Source of the DNA: Deltaproteobacteria bacterium
Lineage (GTDB): Bacteria; Desulfobacterota; JADFXK01
Assembly (NCBI GenBank): GCA_015233295.1
Contig: JADFYC010000068.1
Coordinates: forward strand, 649 to 13,186
Direction of reading: 5' to 3'
DNA: 12,538 bases
Made by a program: the position numbers and the translations under genes. The notes beneath the pieces are model-generated. The model searched no databases. It was not told the origin of the DNA and saw only the letters and a program-made list of their open reading frames with translations. Position 1 is the first letter of the stretch, and every line of letters starts with the position of its first letter. Positions 1 through 7,600 of the stretch are shown in pieces.

Positions 1-836
1 ATCAGGCCCTGATGAAACGAGTTATCCAGATTGCCCGGGAGAGTTCCGGTCAGCCGGGACTGATCACCTTTGAACCGCATCCCGCCTGTGTCCTGGGGCA
101 TGGTGATCCGCCTCCGTTGATCACTCCCTTTAACCGAAAAATGGACTTGATCAAGGCGCTGGGCATAGAAGTGGTTTTTTGTCTAACCTTCGACCTGGCC
201 TTGGCCAGGATGTCACCCGAAGACTTTGTGAAGGACATCCTGGTCACTAAGATCGGGGTCAGGCACGTGGTTATTGGCTACGATTACAATTTTGGCCATT
301 GGGGTCAAGGTAACGCGGCGTTGCTCAAGACGCTGGGCGAGCATTGGGGATTTGGGGTCGATGCCCTAGATCCGGTACTGGTCAATGGTTCTCCAGTGAA
401 GAGCACCACTGTCCGGCAACTCATTATAGCCGGCAACGTGGAGGATATCCCGGCTTACCTGGGCCGTCATTATCAGGTCTGCGGCCGGGTGGTGCATGGT
501 TTTGCCAGGGGAGGGCGCCAGTTGGGTTTTCCCACGGCCAACGTCGACCCGGAAGATAAGTTGATCCCTCGGCCTGGGGTTTACGCCGTCCGGGCCCTGG
601 TTGGGAATGAATCGGTAAACGGCGTGGCTAATATCGGCTACAACCCCACGTTTGGAGCCAACAGCCTCACTCTGGAGATCCATCTGATGAATTTCAATCG
701 AGACATTTACGACAAGGAAATGACTGTCGAATTCCTGGCCAGACTGCGGGACGAGAAGAAATTTAGTTCGCCGGATGAACTAATCACCCAGATCAAGGCG
801 GACGTGGCCCAGGCCCGGACCATCCTCAGCGCATGA
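1..836 (+). CDS. ribF: Bifunctional riboflavin kinase / FAD synthetase (5' end outside window)
   Basis: Converts riboflavin to FMN and then FMN to FAD in the cytoplasm. The reading frame is already open at the window edge and reads HQALMKRV, matching the HxGHQxLL nucleotidyltransferase segment of RibF. The ATG at 12 is therefore internal, and about 30 residues, including the GxFDGxHxGH start of the FAD synthetase domain, lie upstream. Visible family marks, numbered from that ATG, are TFEPHP near 20, GYDYNFG near 89, the STTVR segment near 131, and a C-terminal riboflavin kinase domain with GRVVHGFARGGRQLGFPTAN, PRPGVYAVRA and GVANIGYNPTFG. The C-terminus is complete. Its last bases overlap the next gene as ATGA (833-836), suggesting translational coupling. 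Family assignment is secure; the true start cannot be seen. Confidence 0.96.
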   Translation, partial: QALMKRVIQIARESSGQPGLITFEPHPACVLGHGDPPPLITPFNRKMDLIKALGIEVVFCLTFDLALARMSPEDFVKDILVTKIGVRHVVIGYDYNFGHWGQGNAALLKTLGEHWGFGVDALDPVLVNGSPVKSTTVRQLIIAGNVEDIPAYLGRHYQVCGRVVHGFARGGRQLGFPTANVDPEDKLIPRPGVYAVRALVGNESVNGVANIGYNPTFGANSLTLEIHLMNFNRDIYDKEMTVEFLARLRDEKKFSSPDELITQIKADVAQARTILSA

Positions 837-1843
837 AACTTAAACTCATCATTGGACTGGCCATCAGCGCCTTGTTTCTTTATCTGACCTTTCGTCAGGT
901 AGATTACCGGGCGCTTTTTGTTGCTTTGAAATCAGCCGACTATTTGGCCCTGGTGCCGGCTGCCCTGGCTCTTTGTCTCGTCTATATTATCCGGGCCGGA
1001 CGATGGTTTTTTTTGCTCCGGCCGATCAAGGAGACAGGTTTTTATAATTTGATGTCGGCCACGTCCATCGGTTTCATGGCTAATTTTGTTCTCCCGGCCA
1101 GGGCGGGAGAGTTTATCCGGGCCTATCAGATCGGCCGGTTGGAAGGGATCAGCAAGCCCGCGGCCTTTGCCACGGTGGTGGTGGAGAGGCTGCTGGACGG
1201 CCTGACCCTGCTGGTATTTCTGGTGGTGGTCATCAATTCCGTGCGGGCCGGCCGCGATCACAGTCCATTTCTGACAGCGCTGGAGTGGGCTGGATGGCTC
1301 AGCCTGGCCATGTATCTGACCTTTGCGGTAGTGCTTATTTTGCTGAAGACCAGGGTGGCCTTGACCACGAAATGGCTGCGCTACTTGTTCCGGTTTTTAC
1401 CTGAGCTCTGGTTGGAGACCGGTCTGGGTATCATCCTCCGGTTCACCGACGGCATCATACTGGTCAAATCCCCTTGGCAGTTGAGTTTGATCGTGTTGTT
1501 TTCTCTGATTATGTGGTTGATCAACGGGGTGTGCGTTTATTTCTTTGGGTTGGCCTTTGGAGTGAACTTATCCGCTGCGGGTTCATTGCTGGTTCTGGTG
1601 GCGTTGACCTTCGGGATTATGCTGCCCTCGGCGCCGGGGTTTGTCGGGACATACCACGCGGCCTTTGTGTACACCTTCATGTTTTTTGGCATAAGCAAAG
1701 AACCGGCTGTCTCGGCGGCTCTTGTCTCGCACGCCCTACAGGTGCTGGTCGCAGTCACCCTGGGCGTTTTTTTTCTGGCCCGGGAACATCTGTCGTTAAG
1801 AAAGCTGCTGGCGGCCGATGATGACCTAAAATCAAGACGATAA
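833..1843 (+). CDS. Flippase-like integral membrane protein, LPG-synthase-TM / UPF0104 (AglD-like) family
   Basis: This 336-residue protein is almost entirely hydrophobic, with roughly 7-8 membrane segments (for example about 4-20, 37-53, 120-136, 153-171, 217-241, 249-265 and 298-315). Conserved marks of the family (Pfam LPG_synthase_TM) are present: RAGRWFFLL near 54-62, PARAGEFIRA at 88-97, VERLLDG at 117-123 and PSAPGFVGTYHAAF at 265-278. Members include the membrane half of MprF and archaeal AglD, and are thought to move lipids or act in envelope lipid or glycan steps. There is no cytosolic lysyl-transferase domain here, so it should not be called MprF. The start is fixed by the ATGA overlap with ribF; no separate Shine-Dalgarno is seen, consistent with coupling. 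The substrate is unknown. Confidence 0.88.
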   Translation: MKLKLIIGLAISALFLYLTFRQVDYRALFVALKSADYLALVPAALALCLVYIIRAGRWFFLLRPIKETGFYNLMSATSIGFMANFVLPARAGEFIRAYQIGRLEGISKPAAFATVVVERLLDGLTLLVFLVVVINSVRAGRDHSPFLTALEWAGWLSLAMYLTFAVVLILLKTRVALTTKWLRYLFRFLPELWLETGLGIILRFTDGIILVKSPWQLSLIVLFSLIMWLINGVCVYFFGLAFGVNLSAAGSLLVLVALTFGIMLPSAPGFVGTYHAAFVYTFMFFGISKEPAVSAALVSHALQVLVAVTLGVFFLAREHLSLRKLLAADDDLKSRR

Positions 1844-1844
1844 A

Positions 1845-1928
1845 TCAGCGCCACTCCGCCAGCTCACCGGCACGATACAGACGAATGTGGTCGGGTTGGG
1901 AAATTGCGTCAAGCACTACACGGCCTGG
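1845..1928 (-). pseudogene. Possible short gene remnant downstream of rloB
   Basis: On the minus strand an open frame of 27 codons runs from a stop at 1929-1931 to a TGA at 1847-1845. It contains QPDHIRLYRAGELAEWR, which has the look of a real protein C-terminus, similar to small toxin-like or nuclease-like proteins ending in a PD-I...GEL-A-R pattern. There is no start codon with a ribosome-binding site, and its upstream part overlaps the end of rloB in another frame. If real, it is the tail of a gene replaced when the rlo pair arrived. It could equally be chance; the family suggestion comes from memory of the pattern only. Confidence 0.22.
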
Positions 1929-2530
1929 TCAGGTGCATTAAGGATGTTCTCCACCAGTCTATAGACCGTCGTGCCGGGCTTCCGAGGCCAATCCGGGCAG
2001 GGAGGATTATCGCGTTGTTTGGCCCTTTCGATGGCTTTGGTTATCATCTCTCGGGTGATCTTTCCAGAGGGGATGCCTTTGTCGTAACCAGGTAGGTGCC
2101 CCTTCAGACGGTCTGAGCATTCCTTTGAGGTCGAAATCCTATGGCCGTCTTCAAAATGGAGGAGCAGCCAGTATTCAAATTTCGGGTTGCTGAGGGCAAA
2201 GTTATAATTATTCCGTTTTCTGGACCAGTCGTGAAGCTGCGTCAGTTGCGCCTCGGTCCATCGATCGTTGTCCACGACCAACCAGGCCTCATCTGATTCC
2301 TTCAACGTTTCCTCTTTGAGGCATCTATTCATCCGCTTTAGCACATACGGTGGGGAGCTGTGTTTCACATTTAGACACTTCACCCTGATGACGGGCTGTA
2401 GATCTATGAAAGTCTTGCAAATGTTAAAATACTGGGGTTCGGTCACAGTTCCCTCTGCGGCGATGAAGAACATCTTCCGATATGGCAGTTGCCCTGAGTC
2501 CCGTTGAAATTTCCTCCACTCAGGCCCCAT
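1916..2530 (-). CDS. rloB: RloB-like (AbiLii-type) protein with Toprim-like acidic motifs
   Basis: A 204-residue protein recognised as RloB family. It has AAEGTVTEPQYF at 24-35 (conserved Glu26 and Glu31), VVDNDRW at 85-91 (Asp87 and Asp89) and SNPKFEYWLLLHF at 114-126. The Glu...Asp-x-Asp arrangement resembles a Toprim nuclease site. RloB proteins were first named in type I restriction loci and are homologous to AbiLii of the lactococcal phage-abortive AbiL pair, where the partner is an AAA ATPase. Exactly that partner lies immediately upstream. The ATG overlaps the ATPase stop by one base (TGATG), and a near-perfect AGGAGGTGA (2534-2542) lies 3 bases upstream, inside the ATPase coding end. 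The inferred role is effector nuclease of a two-gene phage defence unit; activity is not shown by sequence alone. Confidence 0.88.
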   Translation of the reverse strand: MGPEWRKFQRDSGQLPYRKMFFIAAEGTVTEPQYFNICKTFIDLQPVIRVKCLNVKHSSPPYVLKRMNRCLKEETLKESDEAWLVVDNDRWTEAQLTQLHDWSRKRNNYNFALSNPKFEYWLLLHFEDGHRISTSKECSDRLKGHLPGYDKGIPSGKITREMITKAIERAKQRDNPPCPDWPRKPGTTVYRLVENILNAPDQAV

Positions 2531-3876
2531 CAGTCACCTCCTCGACTCACTTCATCACGGCATGAATAAACAAGCCCGCCACCAAGGAGTATTCTGGGGA
2601 TTCCGCCCAAACGTCCCTGCAAATAGCTTTTTCGGATATCCTTATCATATCGGACGTCCTTGTACTCACTGAAAGAAATCAGATTGGACACCCCCATGGC
2701 GTCACGTTCCGCCACCCACATTTCGTCGCGGCGGAGCAACTCCTGATCCATCAGCAAAACGTCATGGGTCGTAACTATCAACTGAGCCCTGGTTTCCGTG
2801 GTGCAGCCAGCCAGGTATGTATCCAGCAGGTGTTTTGTCAATAAGGTATGCAGACTTCGATCCACCTCGTCGATAAAATAGACTTTCTTTGAGCCGACTG
2901 CGGTTAGCTCCAGAAAAGCCGGCAGCAGATCGATTACTCGCTGCGAGCCGGCCGACTCCTGCCAAGTTTCAAATCCGGCCTCCGTACCATCCGACTTCAG
3001 GTGGAAGGTAACCATCTTCTTGGCCATTAGCTCGCCATTCTTTCGGTTTATGACCAAACGCGCGTTGATCGGCTCGCCTCGCAACCGGATGCTCATACCC
3101 TCCTTAAGTTCCTCCTCGATTTTTTTCTTTAGCGGTTCGGGGAGAGAAAGACTGTCTATGGGAATTTCTTCGCCGCTAAGACGCGCGATGCCCGTATCCA
3201 GTTGAGACAGCATGTTATTTATGTCCGAATACCAATGATGCCGTTCATCCATAAGCCAATCTAATTCCTCGAATTTGGAATCAGGAGCTACCAGAATCAA
3301 GGTGTTTTTGAACCAGTCGTAAATTGGCTTGAAAGTCTCTACTTTCTGCGAGACGGAGTTGGTTAGAAACAACTGGTTGTCCCGGGTCCCATCGAACACG
3401 AATTGAAGGCGGTTGCTTTCCTTGAGGGTGAGGTCGAAATATAGCGTTCCATCTCGGCGGTCATATAATATTTTCTCGCTGTTGCCCGAGATGACAACTA
3501 GTTTTTCTTCCAGGACAGCCTCTGGAGTCACGGCAAAGCTGAACTCATAGATCGTCTCATCAATGAGCAGTTCGAAGGCAAACCGGGCCGGCCGGTTTGC
3601 TCCCTCCGGGTCAAGGCGAAATAAATCAACCGGAATACGGCTGTCGGTTTGGGTTCCTTCGACGACAAGTCTTTTGACGAAACTCAGGGCCTTGAAGAAA
3701 TTAGTCTTGCCTGACGCGTTGCCCCCATAAATGGCCGCAACCGGGAGAATCTTGGTCTTATATTTGCCGATCCGGGGGACCCGGGCTCCATGCTGACGTT
3801 CGCGGCTGGCAATCATGGAGAAAGAGACCTGGTTTCGGAAGGACATCCAGTTCTCTACTGAGCACCTGATAATCAT
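2530..3876 (-). CDS. rloA: RloA/AbiLi-like AAA family ATPase (COG1106 type)
   Basis: A 448-residue ATPase of the SMC/ABC-like AAA15 group. It starts with MIIRCSVENWMSFRNQVSFSM, typical of the family. It has Walker A GGNASGKT at 51-58, an ESAGSQR signature at 307-313, Walker B VYFIDEVD at 332-339 with catalytic Glu337, and a switch histidine in VTTHD at 368-372. The C-terminus carries a Y-LQGRLGGIP segment common in these proteins. The region between about 190 and 270 probably forms the insertion between the two halves. The start has a clear ribosome-binding site (AAGGAG, 8 bases before ATG). It is read from the promoter at 3917-3946 and is translationally coupled to rloB. The pair fits an AbiL/RloAB-type antiphage module in which the ATPase senses infection and controls the nuclease; that mechanism is inferred from related ATPase-Toprim systems. 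Confidence 0.9.
   Translation of the reverse strand: MIIRCSVENWMSFRNQVSFSMIASRERQHGARVPRIGKYKTKILPVAAIYGGNASGKTNFFKALSFVKRLVVEGTQTDSRIPVDLFRLDPEGANRPARFAFELLIDETIYEFSFAVTPEAVLEEKLVVISGNSEKILYDRRDGTLYFDLTLKESNRLQFVFDGTRDNQLFLTNSVSQKVETFKPIYDWFKNTLILVAPDSKFEELDWLMDERHHWYSDINNMLSQLDTGIARLSGEEIPIDSLSLPEPLKKKIEEELKEGMSIRLRGEPINARLVINRKNGELMAKKMVTFHLKSDGTEAGFETWQESAGSQRVIDLLPAFLELTAVGSKKVYFIDEVDRSLHTLLTKHLLDTYLAGCTTETRAQLIVTTHDVLLMDQELLRRDEMWVAERDAMGVSNLISFSEYKDVRYDKDIRKSYLQGRLGGIPRILLGGGLVYSCRDEVSRGGD
2534..2542 (-). promoter_or_regulatory. Strong ribosome-binding site of rloB inside the rloA 3' end
   Basis: On the minus strand this reads AGGAGGTGA, nearly the full anti-16S complement, with GGAGG six bases before the rloB ATG (2530-2528). 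It lies within the last codons of the ATPase, so rloB can be translated both by coupling (TGATG) and by direct initiation. This supports the chosen rloB start and suggests a defined stoichiometry of the pair. Confidence 0.8.
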
Positions 3877-3916
3877 CTTATCATCTCCTTATGAGCATAT
3901 TTATCTTTAGCGCGCG

Positions 3917-3946
3917 ATAATATGAATTTGTACGCCATAATGTCAA
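3917..3946 (-). promoter_or_regulatory. Sigma-70-type promoter of the rloA-rloB cassette
   Basis: On the minus strand a perfect -35 box TTGACA (3946-3941) is followed by an 18-base spacer and a -10 box TATTAT (3922-3917, five of six consensus bases). The box lies about 40 bases upstream of the rloA ATG, in an AT-rich 141-bp gap that contrasts with the GC-rich flanks. It gives the defence pair its own transcription, independent of the glycosylase/lon genes upstream. Called from sequence match only. Confidence 0.65.
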
Positions 3947-4017
3947 TATAAAAGAGAAAATATCTCATAAAATGTGGCTTCGCCGGCCTTCGCCTCGCCC
4001 GCCTCCTGGCATTGTTT

Positions 4018-4449
4018 TCATGTTATCCGTTCCCACTCCCGCATACTACCTGGGACTATCCTGAACATGGGATTAACGGCCGGCATCTTAATTGATTGCA
4101 TCTGGGCAAACCGATTGGGGGCGCGGGTCTCTAATTTGGATTTGAGGTGGGCCCATTCATATAATACCTGGCCCTCGGTTTCGTCGAGGAGGTAATCGAT
4201 CCTGTCCGGGCCAATTTTGGAGGCGTCGAAACGGTAGCCCCGGCCAAGGGACTCTTGGAATATCCCCTGGAGATAAGTGCAGATTGTTGCCACTGGATGT
4301 GGTTGTTCCCGAAACCTGACTAACTGGGGGTGGTGGAGATATCCCCTGGTCGCACCCAGTAAGACTTTTTGAGCCAGTAGCGCCTCCCGCCACAGGGCGA
4401 CCAGTCCGGCCGGGTCCAGGTATTCAGGGTGAAGAGTCCACAAGCGCAT
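4018..4449 (-). CDS. Pyrimidine dimer DNA glycosylase (T4 endonuclease V / Pyr_excise family)
   Basis: A 143-residue protein starting MRLWTLHPEYLDPAGLVALWREALLAQ, with YLHHPQLVRF at about 37-46 and GRGYRFDASKI near 70. These are the hallmarks of the bacterial Pyr_excise family, homologues of phage T4 DenV, which removes UV-induced cyclobutane dimers and nicks the abasic site. Glu22 in WREAL aligns with the catalytic glutamate of DenV (Glu23 in its YREL segment). Length and both ends look complete. The ATG directly follows the TGA of the preceding small reading frame, with no spacer and no good Shine-Dalgarno. This suggests it is translated by coupling in an operon running from lon. Substrate specificity beyond UV dimers cannot be judged. 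Confidence 0.85.
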   Translation of the reverse strand: MRLWTLHPEYLDPAGLVALWREALLAQKVLLGATRGYLHHPQLVRFREQPHPVATICTYLQGIFQESLGRGYRFDASKIGPDRIDYLLDETEGQVLYEWAHLKSKLETRAPNRFAQMQSIKMPAVNPMFRIVPGSMREWERIT

Positions 4450-4641
4450 TCAGGTCTCGGGCGTAGGGCCTAACTGTAGAGACGCCGAAGAAACAAAAGA
4501 GAACGCAGAGGGTTCTTGAACATCAAAGTGTCCGGCTAAAACCTCTACGTCCTCTTGTCTTTCCAGCGTTCCCTGCAATTGGTATTTTGAAGCACGTCTG
4601 TGGACGCGTCGGATCGGGGGCACCACATGGCGGCTAACCAT
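4450..4641 (-). CDS. Possible small hypothetical protein between lon and the dimer glycosylase
   Basis: An open frame of 63 codons from ATG 4641-4639, with a possible earlier GTG at 4662 overlapping the lon end. It ends in a TGA that abuts the glycosylase ATG. The sequence is mixed, with a basic start (RRVHRRASKYQLQG), an acidic middle (LERQEDVEVLAGHFD) and no membrane segment or known motif. Codon use is similar to the neighbours. In favour of reality: it fills the gap between lon and the glycosylase almost exactly, and the glycosylase lacks its own ribosome-binding site. Against: neither candidate start has a convincing Shine-Dalgarno, and I recognise no family. No function is assigned. Confidence 0.4.
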   Translation of the reverse strand: MVSRHVVPPIRRVHRRASKYQLQGTLERQEDVEVLAGHFDVQEPSAFSFVSSASLQLGPTPET

Positions 4642-4646
4642 AAATG

Positions 4647-7600
4647 TTATGGACCGACACACTCATTCTGACTCTCCACGATGGCTAACCATTTTTTCAG
4701 ACAATCGTTGAAGATGCGTTCCGCCTGTTGCAGGTCGAGGCGGTATTTTTCAGGGATAAATGAAATGTCGGTGACATAGACGCCGTCCTTCCGGGCTAAG
4801 AAGGGACAGGCATCGAGTTGAGCCAGGGTTAGATTAGATAAATGGGAATAGACGCGGTTGAGGAACGGCTTGCAACCCTTTATTTTGACTTCCTGAATGG
4901 TATAATTATTGGCGAACAGTCTGACTTCGAGGGACAGGTCTTCTGAAAGTTGAAGAGCGTTGACTCCGTCTCGTTTCAAGAAGAAGAACGGAGCCACTAT
5001 GGAGATGCAAGAGGTGGCGGAGTCCGCCTGAACCTGGTTTCTTTTTATTTCATGGATGACCGAGGATAGCCGGTCAATGGCGGGGTCAAAATCCCAAAAC
5101 CGGCCAAATCTTTGCAACCCAGGGAACTGGTTCAAGAAAGCCTCTTTGACTTCCGGCAAAAACAGGAAAACGCATTGGCACATTTCCCAAAATACGTCAT
5201 TCAGGTGCTCAAGATAGATCTCTGAGGGGTCTTTGGCGTACAGCAGCCGAAAACAGGATCCGGGAGCAAAACAGCTTTTGATTGACGTTTCGGCGACTGA
5301 CCGGGCATGAGCCACAAAAGGGCCGTCTAACGAGTCAATCACATTCTGGTCGATGAAGGCGATGTCTGCTGCGTCGACGATGTGATCTACTGCGACTACC
5401 TGGAGAACATGGCGATGATAATCGAAGGGGTCATGCACCCCTTTCCATTCCTGGTAGGTGAGGACTTGCAGTTCCTTTTTGAGGGCATCGGGCAATCTTT
5501 CGATGCCTTCGTCACCAAGAAGATTATCCTTGGGAATGATCATGGTCTTGCATCCGGCATCAATGGCGGTCTCAAGTTTTACATCTACGGCTCCCACGGC
5601 AGTAACGCGCCCTTGGGTATCGATCTCGCCGGTCATGGCCACATCCCGCCGAACGGCCCGCCCAGACAGAACCGAAGCCAGGGCCAGGGCGATGGCTCCG
5701 CCGGCCGACGGCCCATCTTTTCGGGAAGATGCGCCCATAAAGTGGAGATGGATGGGGGCGTCGGCCTGCTTTAGGTCGAGATGCAACCGATCGGCGCAAT
5801 AAAGAATCCCGGTGGTGGCCACTTTCCGGCTTTCATCCATGACCTTCTCGATGTTTCCAGTGGCATGGACCATGCTCATGAATCCTTGCCGCCGCCGGTC
5901 TCTATCTTCGAGTGGGCGGATTCGGGTGGCCTGAATGGGAATGACCGATCCCACACCCCGGGCCACGTCCACGCCCAGTCCCAACATCTCGCCCACGCGG
6001 CTGGTGTCGTTGATTTGCCATGGCCGTCTGGGCAGGTCCAGGTGTTCTTTTATTTTAGCCCTGGTAATTCGGACGGGATGCTGACCTTTGAGTAAAACGT
6101 CTTTCCGGAAAATTCGGAGGAAAAGAGTCCGGATGATCCGTTCCAGTTCCCGGACTCCCGGTTCGTAGGTGTACTCTTTGATCAACATCCGCAACAGTTC
6201 CGTTTGCTGGGCCCGGTCAAAGTAGATTTCCTCTTCGCTGATCTGGTGGTTTTCCCTTATTCGGGCGATCAAATATTGTTCGGCGATGGCCACCTTTTCT
6301 TCGATGCTGTAACGATCCAAGAGGATTACTTCGCACCGGTTAATGACTGTCGGCGGGACCGTTTCCAGAGTATTGGCGGTCAGGACAAAGTGGCAGTTCG
6401 ACAAGTCGATATCAACGGTAGTCTCGGTGTATTTATCGTGGTATAAGTGATTTTGTTCCGGATCAAGTATCTCGAGAAGGGTGGCGATGGCGAATTTTTC
6501 TGTTTTATCTGCCTCATCCATAATGAACATGCCGTTCATGATGCCCGTTTTGATCAGTCCCTGCACAATCGCGCCTGGTTTGGAGCCTTCATAGGTGAAG
6601 CCATGGCCGCGGATGTCGGCTTCATCCCGCATCCCGCCCAGAGATATTTTATGGTAGGGGATACCGAGGTTCTTGGCGATGGAAATGGCCAGAGAGGTCT
6701 TGCCGACTCCTGGAGGTCCAACAAACAGGAAGGCGCTTCCGGTTTTATGCCAGTATGCCGCGCCTTCTTCGGCGAAGTTTTTGTATCGCCAGATCAGATT
6801 GGTAAAGAGATCGCAGACGATTTCTTTCGGTCGTCGGAGTCCGTAGTGGGTTCGATTCAGGCCTTCTTCAAATCCCTGGGGGGTGACGCTGATTTTTTGG
6901 ATCTTCCCCCAGGGAATAGCCAGCAGGGTCTCAATTAGTTCGCTGTACTTGGCGCCGCTGTGACCGACCGCATTGAGCTTATTCTTATCTATGACATCAA
7001 TAACATACCTGGGAAAAGCGGGGTTGTTGCGGGCTTCCTCGATGCGGTCTTTAAGGCTTTTTACGGCCGTCTGGCCGGTCTCCAGTTCCATTGGGATCAG
7101 GCGAGGCGGCGTCGGAGTCGGCGATGGAGTAAGTGGGCGTTCACCTTCTTGGGTCAGTTTTTCTAGTTTTTCTTTAAACAGGGTAAACAATTCACCCGGG
7201 TCCACGTCTTCCACACTACTTTCGGGAAGGTCCAGTTCATGAAATAGAACGACCAACCCCCAGTGGTCTTTGAAAGAGTTGAAGACGGTCTCGGCCTCTT
7301 TTTCATTGGTCTCGATGGCGAATTTGAACAAACGCAACGTCTTTTGGATGAACGAACTTCGGCGGGATAGAGAAAAGACGGTGCTTCGGCTCCGACGGGC
7401 ACATTCGCCCAGGACCCTGGTCTTAATGTCCGGATCGAGGACCGGAAATATTTTTTTTAACATTTCTTCCGGGATATCACCCAGCATGATGACCTGGGTT
7501 CTGAGTATCCGTGAAATATGTGATTCGTAGCCTCGTTCCTGCTCGGCGGCATCAAGTAGGGCCAGATAGGGTTTGCCGCGTAATCCCGACATCTCATCGT

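Noticed and set aside
3978..3994. CTTCGCC-GGC-CTTCGCC direct repeat upstream of the rlo promoter
   Set aside because: Two copies only, giving no convincing hairpin with a T tract, so it cannot be called a terminator or operator.
4632..4692. Ten-base repeat GGCTAACCAT at 4632-4641 and 4683-4692 near the lon stop
   Set aside because: It is a single short pair with divergent flanks, plausibly chance; no target-site or mobile element features accompany it.
6447..6938. Plus-strand open frame of 163 codons opposite lon
   Set aside because: It lies wholly antisense to the conserved Lon AAA+ module, has no protein-family character and no ribosome-binding site, so it is a shadow of lon codon use.
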